DNA of 64,000 bases from Argopecten irradians (Eukaryota > Mollusca > Bivalvia > Pectinida > Pectinidae). The notes under the pieces were generated by a model, which made no database searches, was not told the DNA's origin, and worked only from the letters and a program-made list of their open reading frames with translations. Each line of letters starts with the position of its first letter. The first letter of the stretch is position 1. The DNA lies in assembly GCF_041381155.1 (NCBI RefSeq), contig NC_091144.1:32110980-32174979 (forward strand), written 5' to 3'. Below are positions 54,028 to 64,000 of the stretch, in pieces. The position numbers and the translations under genes were made by a program.

Positions 54028-56905
54028 CCTTGGTACATATACATGCATATCTTAAACACTAGGTTATCGATTAATGGAAAGATCTTTTACTGTGAGTCAC
54101 ATACATGTACACTGTACTGGAATTGATTTAAAATTATTTTACAAATTTCTTAACAAAAATAATTTCTAATGCAACAGTAATGTACCCAATATGTGTACAA
54201 GTATTTCTAGCACTTAATTGCAAAGTACTTTTAAATTACAACGAAAATAATACTATATTATTAGAGCCATATCGGCATAGACTGCAACGAAAATATCTAG
54301 CATGCACAAAACAAAATAAAAAGCTTGCATAGGCATACATTTATACAATGTACACTAAACATACATCTAATTATATCATACAAATCAATGCAGCAACTAT
54401 CTAGTAACCTTAAACATTTTCTTCTTTTCAAATTCACTTTATTATAATATATCAACTAATAATGTACTTTTTTTAGTTTCTAAATACATGTACTAATAAT
54501 GAGACGTAATAACTAAAATCAACTCCATCATGCGTTGGTTGCCCTTTGCAATTTTACAAAGGTACCATATCACAAATATTTCTTATACTGTTAATCTTTA
54601 AATATCATTAAAATTATCATTATTTTGCTCCACTAAACTTTAAATTTAGCATGAAAGTGACAAGACCATGTCAACAAAAAAAATCTGCAGTATGGACTAG
54701 AAATCCTTGTTACCTTTTATAATCATGATACTTGAAATACACGTCAAAATTTCTCAAGAAAATTTTTGTTCAATTTGATTATTATAAAAATCTCATTGAA
54801 GAGCTGAACAGGCTATTAATTATATAAAAATTCATGTATTAATTATTCTCGACTTAAAACAAAAGAGAAATCACAAGTCTTCATTGGAATGTAGTATATA
54901 CATTAAAACTATTCAGTATGAACTTCATGTCACAGATATTTTTCATAATTGAACAAGAAAAAAAACTTGCATGTCTTTTATTCTAACCTTCAGTTGAATT
55001 TCTCTCTCCAGACTGAGATTTAAAATCAACAAATATCAACTACAAACTAGAAGTTATATATATGAAAAACATCAATGATAGTGATGTATACATTTAGAAG
55101 TAAATTTCAATCTACATCTAATTGCAGCTTTGTGAAGCTAACAAATTACAACCATAAAAAAAATGATTACACAATTACAATATACTCATCGTCTCATAAA
55201 ATTTTTATAAAATGATATTTATATAAATATATATCAAATACTGCTTACAAACAACACACATTGTAACCATCATGCATCACACCTCAGTCTTTTTATAAAT
55301 AGAGTTATCTACCCTTCCTATCAGGTCATGACTCTTATTTTATTATATCAAAATTTGAATTCAAATGTTCAAGACAAAATGACGTAATTTTTTCACACAA
55401 GTCACAGACTTAAAGTCAATACCTGTTTTCAAATAAGATAAATATTCAAAAATGATACTAAAAGAACTAATTTTTTACCACTTTTTTAAAATAATTCTTT
55501 TTTCTGCTGTATTTCATTCCGGTAATGAAGTGAAATATTTCATGAATATTTTAATGAAATAGAATTAAAATAATGGCACTCGTTTTGGTAACAGCAGTAC
55601 ATATTAACTTCTAATTTATGAAATGTGGATATCAAAAATATTGACCGGCATAATAAAATGCTTCAAAGTTCTATCAATGTGTGTCGAAATAAATGGCATT
55701 ACCATCCGACGTCGTTGCCATTTTTTACGCTATAGTAAGAAGTGCCAAAGAACAAGTGGTCTGTCTCCATACACTATGAGACGAAATATTCCTTGTGAAT
55801 ATGCAAAACTGTTAAGGGGAATATATGTGTCTGTTAATATTTTCAATATGTTAACACATGTTTATATATTTTAGGGAATAGCAAGCGAAATATTCCACGA
55901 CACGAAATAACTTTACTTTATTTAAAAGTAATGATATGAACAAAATGATTGAAGGACAACTTTAAACTTATGGCATTTGTTGTTTATTATGACGACATTT
56001 TGACAACAATATCATTTATGTTTTTCTACAGTTAAAATATGCACCAAATTAAGCTTACAAATAATTATGTGTATCTATATATAAACATTATTATTTTTTT
56101 GACAGAAGATCAACATTTAATAAGAACAAGATCTGTATCATGTTGAATGTTTTCTCTACACAATAAAACACACCTGTATACATCATTAACAATTAACAGT
56201 TCTAAAGGTAAATTTGTTAGTTCATTAACACACCTGGATATTTCTATTTTTAACCCAGCTACATTCTGTCAGAACAAGTTTTCCATCATCTAAACTTTAG
56301 CATTAACTGGACCTACATTGAGCTAGTAACATAAAGTCATAGACAACTATCTTATGACAATTTATATAAAATTATTAACAATACAAATTTACAAACAATA
56401 CTCTTTAATTTTCTGGTGTAAATACGTTTAAATACCAAACTGATTTTTTTTCTTTCTAAACTAAAACTACAAGGTACATGTATTTCCTGAAGGTATTTGA
56501 GGGGACTTGAATCTGTATATAATGTGAAATGATATGTACAAAACTGGTGCACAAAAATAAATCACAGAATCCAGAGTTTGAAAAGGAGTTGAACATGATG
56601 AGTGAAAGCAAACATAAAAATCCACAAGCAAAACTTGTAAACTGAATCATGCAATATTACAAAAACAGCAACTGCGTCCTGGCAGTTTTAAACATGATAA
56701 CAAAACTTAAACTTCTCAAAAATGAATTTCATTAACAAAACAAGTACAGCATAATATCAGGAAAGGAACTTAATGTGTATTCCAGAAGAGAAGGAGTAGT
56801 GGTTTTCTTCCTGACAATCAAATTAAAATTAGACTTGTAAATCAGCTCCACTTATGATGCTCGACCATATGCTCCAATACATAAATAAGATCATAAAACT
56901 TCCTG
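54028..56905. other. AT-rich stretch downstream of the drebrin-like gene
   Basis: No supported gene on either strand. It may be a long 3' UTR of the minus-strand gene ending at 58395, but no poly(A) site was fixed. Confidence 0.3.
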
Positions 56906-56907
56906 TT

Positions 56908-57053
56908 CGGGGTCACCTCAGCACGACCCCTAGAATCGGAACATCTTGGGGCATACTTGTAGCGGTTTATATTTTCGGAGATTCAACCACACCTAAGATT
57001 TCATAGGCGACCTGTTGATTGTCTAACAATTGGGGTCATGCTGAGGTGACCCC
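56908..57053. mobile_element. MITE with TIR GGGGTCACCTCAGCA
   Basis: GGGGTCACCTCAGCACGACC and GGGTCATGCTGAGGTGACCC are inverted over about 22 bp with one or two mismatches; 146 bp long. Confidence 0.8.
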
Positions 57054-58394
57054 AAACATAGAGTTGTTAGATATTGTATCAGAGCGTATTGCAGAGAGTC
57101 GAAGTGGAGTGGAATCAATTACAAGTTTAATCTTAATTAGATTGTCTTTCTGGTACTTACCTTGATCACCCAGCAGATGAAGTTATACCAATGTAATATT
57201 TCATTTTAATATTGACTGCACTACTCATTACAAAAAATACTACCTAAAATATTTCATTTGTTCATTTTAATACAAATAGACCCTATTGAGGAACAAAATT
57301 AAATAGCATACAAATGTACCAAGTTACACCCTGTCTGACTTAATCTATAGGTAAACAGGATTTTTTTTCCATTAAACACAAATGCAAAATACTAATTTTA
57401 ATTACCGTATTTGACCCAATGAGTGCCCTGAGTGTAAGATAAAGGGGAGTCTCTTAATAGGACTAAATCTGGGCAAACATTTCCTAAAATTGTTGAGTCT
57501 GTATGCCATTAATAAATTGATAAGAAAAATACTTAGAAAAATCTTCGGTTTTCAGTTTCATTTAGATTGATTGAGTTGACAATCTAAGTGAAATTAATGC
57601 CTAAAAAGGGGAGGGGCAAAATATAGGGATGAATACGGTATCAAATAAACAACCTTTTTCTATAAAATATATCTGGTATATAACATACTGGCATCTATTA
57701 TCAAAATCAATATCTAGCTTAATTTTCAAAATCAACCTATGCCACAGTATTGAGATTTATCAATTCTTGAATACTGAAATATTGAAACATTGAATTCTAA
57801 TGAACAGAATTCACGAAATAAATATGCCAGATTGAATGACTTTTCACTTGATAAAACCTCTGTGTAAGATAAAATTATGAAAATATGGAAATTAAAGTAT
57901 CAATTCTATATAATATTCAAATAACCATTACAACCTTTCAATAGATGAGCATTTTAAGCATTTGTTTTGATAAAATAAAATTCATCTAGATATAAAGCTG
58001 TTACAAAAATTTTACGCAAACTATTTGTCAATATTGCATCCTGACAGTAGTTGTATGTTCTGAAAACAAAACTAACATCTGGCTAAATATTTTTCGCGAA
58101 GCAATTGAAAGAATTTCCGTACTTGTCAAATGCTGGCTGAGGAAAATTTTATTTGATGCATATAACTCCAGTTAAAGATTAATAAATAAGTCACATTTCC
58201 TAAATAAGTCACATTTCCTTAAGTGTTTTGGTCACAGAAACACACTCAACTTTTCAGTGCATTTCAACTACAAACAGCTGAACATTTTTTATTAAGGTGA
58301 AATCTCCAATTTTTTTCTGCTGTCAGAATTATCCCAGTACCACAAATGTCTTGTCTCCGTTATCTTGAATGGATAAAACTGATGCAGTAAAGGT
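57054..58394 (-). other. Probable 3' UTR of the drebrin-like gene
   Basis: Directly follows the SH3 stop on -. AT-rich, no open frame or bounded repeat recognised. Confidence 0.4.
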
Positions 58395-61300
58395 TTAGAT
58401 AAGCTCTACGTAATTCGCCGGAAACATTCCGTGTTTTCCTGAGGGGTCCGTACCCATCCACCAACCGGGGTCAATTTGGTCAACGTTGGTGATAATGTCA
58501 TCGGGGTCAAAGGTTATCTCAGTCTCATCGGCTACAACAAACCAATCAGAATGAACCTTCATTAGTGCACAGTAAAGATACAGCTACCCTCTTAAGAAAT
58601 GATTGATACCTAATATCTAACTGAAAGTCAATAATATCATATTTTGTTACCTGATGCTGAAATTTTATCATGACGACAAATGAAACTATTTTATTAAGCA
58701 TTATCTAACGGTTGTTTACAAGGCTTTTGTAAAAATCTTTAAATATGCTGCACTGCTGACAGAGCAAAATTAAATTAAAAGTTGTTTTTTGGACAATAAA
58801 TTTCATTGATTCTGTATATACCCGTCTAATTTAAATCTACATAGAAAAGAAATTACTTTTAATAGCTGATTTGCTTTTGATGCACGCACAATCAGTATTT
58901 CATTCAATAAAGGATCAAGTGCAACAAAATATTTTTCGAGAAACAATTTATTATTTTCATATTTTTTACTGCAAAATATTGAAGTAAAGATAAATAAGAC
59001 ACTGAAACTTTTCAAGACTTATGAAAGTGTGAAGTTTATAACGTTTCAACTGGAGAAAAAAACCAAAGTCATCAGTTTTATGTTTCTATAATTATTGTAA
59101 TAAATGTTTTGTTGTTGGTGTAGCAACTTTTAATAATTCATAAATTCTAAGTGATGGCTTATGTTTACATGTAAATAAATTCAATATTTCAATAATTCTT
59201 ATTACGTTCTCAACTAAATTCAATTCTAAAGATGCTACACCGCCAATGAATATTTTCATTTTTATCTATTAAAAACAGGAGCAGATGAATTAGAACTTTT
59301 CTTCAGTAACAACAAAATTTAGTTACTTCATATTTATTTTATTACCATCATTTGAATAGTTTTGAGCTTCTTATTTTACTTATTTTTACTTAAATATTCA
59401 AAATAATTAATTAAGGAATAAGGTATTGATTTTCCAGACATTAAAAGCAAAATAAATTATTGTATAATAATGTATTTTTGTGTTAATTAGACAATATCAT
59501 GTATATAAACATGATTAAACAACAATTATTGTCCAAATAATAAATAACATTTATACTCTGTCGGCGGTGAAGCATCATTAACAGAAGAAATTGTCTACAT
59601 ACAAGCCTGGTAGTCATAAAGGGCCCGCGCACACTGCCCTTGTCCCGCTTGTTCCTGTTGGCCTATCTCTTCTTGGTAAGCCTCAATCTCGCCTTCCTCA
59701 AACTGAGGCTGAATAGCATGCACAGAGGGAACCACAGGGGCACTTTCTTCTGCATTAAAATAGGAAAAAAAATGTAATACAGGAGTTTATAGTTCGCAAA
59801 ACAATGTGGGTAAAGTATGATTTATTGTCGATTAGTTTCACTTTCCAATGATTATGACCTCACAATATTCATCTCAAAAGATGAAGTCACAATCCTCGTA
59901 AGGTGGGACTAATCGACAGTACACCATACTTTACCTATGTTGTTTTGGGATCTTAAAACTGTCTTATTGTTCAAGTTTATTCACTGCAGAACGCTGAATT
60001 ATCAAACTCTCATTTCTTGGCAGCTTCGATTAAGTTGTAAGTCACCGCATCAATTTAACATTAATTTGAACTTGGTTAACTAAAACACTTTCATAATACA
60101 TGTAACTCAGTCCTCTAACAGATATGTTGAAGCACAGATAATGAGGCTTCATAATTAATAACTAGAACATTATTTTAAAGTTATCAATGTTAACCAAATT
60201 GAAACCTTTTCCACTAAAGCCACAACACAGGAATAACAAGGAATTCATTTTTTATCAAACTATTATAGGATCAAATTACTTTCAAATTTTAATTTATCAT
60301 TTTGAAAATTAGTAAAAGTAAAAAGAGGAGGGACTTCAACAGTAGTTACAGTGGACTCCTGATAATCTATCCAAACCGTTCAAATTGCAAATTTTTTGGA
60401 CAGTCAGATTTTTTTTAATCTTCAAGGATAATCAAATCTGTTCTCCATAGATATTTCTGTCTGGAGTGTTAGGTTTCAAGATTATAGCCATCTGGATTAT
60501 CGAGGGTCCACTGTATAGCATCAGTAATATTTAAGATGGAAAGTGCCTTTACCGTTGTCATCCCAATCATCGTCCTTTTCCTCCTCATCGTCGGAATCCT
60601 GGCGTCTTGGCAGTCCCTCTGCCAGTAAGTTCCGGCCTCTAGGGAGCTGTGTGGCCTGGGGTGAGGGTGAGGGTGATGGTTCCTGCATAACCGGTTGCTG
60701 GGGAGGGGGAGAAGGTTCCCGCATCACTGGCTGTTGGGGAGGGGGAGAAGGTTCACGCATCACTGGCTGTTGGGGAGGGGGAGAAGGTTCACGCATCACT
60801 GGTTGCTGGGGAGGGGGAGAAGGTTCACGCATCACTGGTTGTTGAGGTTCGGGGGAAGGCTCCCGAGGTGGAGGAGAGGGCTCCCGTGGGGGAGGAGATG
60901 GCTCTCTTGGAGGGGGTGAGGGTTCCCGTCGGGGAGGGGAAGGCTCCCTGACTTGTGATAAAACTTTATCTGTTGTATTTTCTGTTGGCAAGCTGATTGG
61001 TTGTTTTGGTTCCTGTTGTTGCTGGTTTTGATTGAGGAAAGTTGGCTGTCGTAGTTTCCTGAAATAGAAATTGATAGATACTAAATATACTTTAAACATG
61101 GATATTTTCGAGAGAGCTTAATTTCGCGATTTGCTTACATAAAACTTCTACGCTGTTGTCATTTTTGTGATAGATACAATTTCATACTTTTAACAATTAA
61201 GTTTATACATCATAAAATATTACATGTGTGTGTGGATGAATTTTTTAAGATTAGGCAACCTTCGGGTAATCAGCGAAAATTGATCCGTAATACTGCAAAT

Positions 61301-63839
61301 CAACTTATTTTTTGCCTATCATAATATTTTGGGAAAATGAATGACTGTGAAAGAAACTTATTTAAATACAGGTTAAGCATAAAATCGAGAAGACCAGATC
61401 ATGAAATTCAATATTTGCAAAAACATAGATAAAAGCATTTTTTGGTGAGTGGAGATATAAAATTTGAATGAAGTGAGAGGCCAAGAACTGATATTGCATG
61501 GAGTTAAGATATCACATCCTTTTAGGGTAGGGTATGTTGTCTAAGGGTTGGAGTGGAGTTTAAGGATCTCACTTTGGAGGTGGTGGCGGTCCACGTCGGA
61601 TAGGTGATGGTGGTTCATCCATACTTTCTGATTCTTTCCTACGGAACAACGCTCGTGCATTAGCTGCAGAATTACTGGTGAGTTTAGTGGCTTCCTAAAA
61701 ATAAAATGTATTAAAATCATGATAATTATTATCTATGTATCATATTGAAATCACCAAGAAATTTATTTTACTTAAATGTTCTGTATATATATTAAACCAT
61801 TGCAAAGAAAAAATCAGCATTTCAAAACCTTTTTTCTGCAAATACATACGTTAGTTATAACACATGCTCCACCGCCGACAGAGCATAAATGATATTCACC
61901 ATTTGAACAACAATTGGTGTTTAATCGTGTATATTATAGTCTAATTAACACAAAAAATAATATAAAATAATTTATTTTGCCTTTGGTACATGCGCATTCA
62001 GTAGTTCATTCAATATAGGATATAGTACCACGGATTTTTTTTCGGGATGCAATTAATTATTTTTTATATTTTTAACTTGAAGTAAAATTAGAAGCTCAAA
62101 CTTTTCAATGGTGGTAATGGTGTTAAGAAAGTAACTTTTGTAACTGAAGAAAAATACTTAAACGTCTGCTCCTGTTTTTAATAGTAAAAAAATGCCATTT
62201 GTCAGCGGTGGAGCATCTTTAATACATAATACATATTAAAGTTATATGTGCCGTAACTGGGCGATAATTTTGACATGCTATTTTTTCATCATTAATTTAT
62301 TAAAAAACATAAGGTTTGATGAATAAAGCTGTAAAAACCATTCAAATGGCTTCAGATGACTTATGAACGTTAGTTATAACACAGAAATTTTTTACTGAAA
62401 AATTGTTGTTTTTATGCCTTAGATATGTTTAAATGAAAACATACCTGCAGAAGTCACTTTATGATTACTAAAAACATTGTAAAAATGTGTAATGAAATTG
62501 TAGACCACAATTTAGCTTCATGGTCTCACCGTATGTACTCATTTCACTTCACTATGTTAATAAATGATTTTTGGCAGTACTCCCAAAAATCATTTTCAGC
62601 TCTTATATTGTACATGTAAAATAAATACCTATGCATTGAAAGCACTGTAATTTTCAAAAAGTTGGTAATTTTTGGTGATGAATAACATATTAAAAGCTCA
62701 TCTTGATTCGTGAGTATGAAAAATACGGCACATATAACTTTAACAGTCATAAGATTTTCTATTTTCAAAACTTACTGCCGCTCGCTCTTTTCTCGCTAAA
62801 TCACTTCGCTTTCCTCTTTCTGTTTCTTCTTTATAAGCATTTTCCTGCTCTTTTTCCTAAAAAAAAATAAATATTCTGATTTCAATCTTAACCCACCTTC
62901 CCAGTTCAAGTTCTTTAATACTTTTAAGTCCCACTACCTTTGTTAAACAAAAATTAAAAGTATTTAATTCAATTCCCCTTCCCACAATCTATGCTATATT
63001 GCATGAATAGTAAGGAATTAAAGGTAAAGTTGACAGATGGACTCCAGACGCTGTGCAATCGCATAAGTTCTGGCCATGTAAGCTAGAAATACATTTTTCA
63101 CTAGTTAAAGTGAATAGTCGGGCAAAGAAAACCAGTCTAAATGCGTTCATTGGCCTTCCAAAAGTCCTCACATATTAATACGACGGTCAAGTTCTGCTTA
63201 GTTTCCCAGTTCTGACCATTAAAGTAAAGAAAAGTTGAAAGCATTGAAACCGAGGCTGCGTGGAAATGTAACCACGGACATTGTGAGCCGGGAGGACGTT
63301 TTAGAATTCCCAAACTTTAAATCAATTTCTTCGTACGCAGACAGATTTTGACGAGAGATTTTATTTTTCCATTTCATAAGAAATTATACTGGATACATTC
63401 ACACCATTTTTACCGACTTTAGCCATCCTTGCCCGATTGTTCACTTTAAACCACTCATAACCTTTCTTTCTATGACAATTATTAATTTCACCTAAGCGCA
63501 CCTTTGTGTTGAAATTTCCGTCTATGAGAAGAACTAGATACAGTGAATTTGACTTTTATTTTTTTGAAGTACTAGTCCCATGGTTTGGTTGGGAGAATAC
63601 AATTTTTATTGACCTCTGAATAGAAAGATTATGCAAATTTCATTGACATTTGTTGAGCGGTTTTGGAAAGGAAGACAATTATAAGTGGATGACAATGTTG
63701 CTAATGTAAATAGCCATACCCATTGTTGCTTCTCTGATTCAGAATCTTGTTGACTTAGACGACGCTCCATCTTGCGTTGTTCTGTGATAGACTTCATTCG
63801 TTCACGTACTTGAGCTTCCCGTTTTTCTGCTTCTTGTTT
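58395..63839 (-). CDS. DBNL: Drebrin-like protein (DBNL/Abp1), C-terminal two-thirds
   Basis: Seven exons on -: 63839-63720, 62856-62776, 61694-61573, 61058-60553, 59749-59603 and 58531-58395, with earlier exons beyond the window edge (six are visible here, the seventh boundary being the edge). Phases close exactly. Order: charged coiled coil ([40 protein letters not shown]), a linker ([14 protein letters not shown]), a Pro-rich exon with 13-residue repeats ([12 protein letters not shown]), an acidic piece ([10 protein letters not shown]), then a C-terminal SH3: [46 protein letters not shown]-stop. ALYDY, WW and P-x-x-Y mark a full SH3. Abp1/drebrin-like proteins bind F-actin through an N-terminal ADF-H domain and use the SH3 to recruit dynamin and other endocytic partners at the cell cortex. 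The ADF-H exons must lie right of 64000. Introns carry at least five MITEs. Confidence 0.92.
58738..59080. mobile_element. Eroded MITE of the AAGATGCTCC family in a DBNL intron
   Basis: ATATGCTGCACTGCTGACAG start and internal CAATCAGTATTTCATTCAAT and TTTTTCGAGAAACAATTTAT match the family. The right end is worn. Confidence 0.5.
59227..59579. mobile_element. MITE of the AAGATGCTCC family in a DBNL intron
   Basis: Ends TAAAGATGCTACACCGCC and CGGCGGTGAAGCATCATTA; shared GGAGCAGATGAATTA interior. It stops 24 bp before the exon end at 59603 (downstream side on -). Confidence 0.75.
59796..59949. mobile_element. MITE in a DBNL intron (family of 36078)
   Basis: AAAACAATGTGGGTAAAGTA with GTCGATTAGT pairs with ACTAATCGAC and TACTTTACCTATGTTGTTTT. 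154 bp. Partner at 36078 in the RING gene. Confidence 0.8.
60349..60513. mobile_element. pogo/Tigger-type MITE in a DBNL intron
   Basis: Ends CAGTGGACTCCTGATAATC and GATTATCGAGGGTCCACTG flanked by TA on both sides; 165 bp. The CAGTGGA...ATAATC terminus is typical of pogo/Tigger elements. Confidence 0.8.
61861..62222. mobile_element. MITE of the AAGATGCTCC family in a DBNL intron
   Basis: ATGCTCCACCGCCGACAGAG and GTCAGCGGTGGAGCATCTTT. Its interior is closest to the copy at 12408 (ATAAATG, GGTGTTTAATCGTGTAT, ACCACGGATTTTTTTTCGGG), so both derive from a recent common source. Confidence 0.85.
62857..63719. other. DBNL intron, no feature identified
   Basis: No exon, MITE or SINE recognised between the two coiled-coil exons. 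Confidence 0.35.
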
Positions 63840-64000
63840 CTGTTAAAAAAGTTCAAAATCATCTAGAAAAAAATATCAAAGTACTGAAAGTACTTTATCT
63901 TATCTATACCAGAAAATATCAAAGTACTGAAAGTACTATAGCTTAAAAATAAATAAGCAAATACCATTTTACAGATATGCTACTTATTAATGAACTTTTA

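Noticed and set aside
55623-55874. 83-codon + frame in the AT-rich stretch
   Set aside because: No recognisable motif, and it lies in the presumed 3' region of the minus-strand gene.
60543-60919. Gly/Trp-rich open frames on +
   Set aside because: Antisense of the Pro-rich exon of the drebrin-like gene.

Overview
The window is eukaryotic, AT-rich, intron-bearing DNA, most likely from a bivalve mollusc. Pointers are the spliced animal genes with GT/AG introns, an intronless RING/B-box/NHL-type TRIM gene of the kind expanded in bivalves, tRNA-derived SINEs with AAAC-type tails, and many short inverted-repeat (MITE or foldback) elements. The species cannot be named from the sequence alone.

Left part (1-25.7 kb): a cluster of GNAT-fold acetyltransferase genes resembling NAT16 / histidine N-acetyltransferase. 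Two copies can be assembled completely from four exons with matching exon lengths and phases: gene B on + (12077-17248) and gene C on - (24311-21362). Around them lie two alternative or orphan first exons on + (A1 at 675, A2 at 4392), a decayed exon 2 (6685), an intact exon 4 without an exon 3 (8419), a decayed exon 1 on - (18.3 kb) and a decayed exon 4 on - (20.5 kb). The copies share a roughly 300-bp upstream region, and their N-termini are built from a 10-residue (30-bp) repeat whose number varies. The A locus holds a processed nucleoplasmin pseudogene with a perfect 14-bp target duplication. Intron 2 of gene B holds an unrecognised two-exon reading frame interrupted by a SINE.

Middle (25.7-44 kb): a 36-bp satellite that happens to stay open in frame, a 488-bp foldback element inside it, two weak hypothetical reading frames on -, and a clean five-exon gene for a small membrane RING-H2 ubiquitin ligase of the RNF24/RNF122 type (31292-37737, +). 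Several MITEs and tandem repeats lie in its introns. SINEs with clear target duplications lie at 42.8 and 43.1 kb.

Right part (44-64 kb): a TRIM-type gene (44219 onward, +) whose last codons are split by a young, gag-only LTR retroelement (46188-48410). Next come a long-TIR element, a second copy of the foldback element, a fossil of a Ty3/Gypsy pol gene, and a tandem-repeat element of about 1 kb. The window ends with the 3' part of a drebrin-like (DBNL/Abp1) gene on - (63839-58395): coiled-coil exons, a Pro-rich repeat exon and a C-terminal SH3 domain. Its actin-binding ADF-H exons would lie beyond the right edge.

The genes are not an operon-like system. The one real cluster is the acetyltransferase array, which looks like repeated duplication, inversion and exon loss of one ancestral gene. 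Function for that family is taken from vertebrate relatives and is not shown here.
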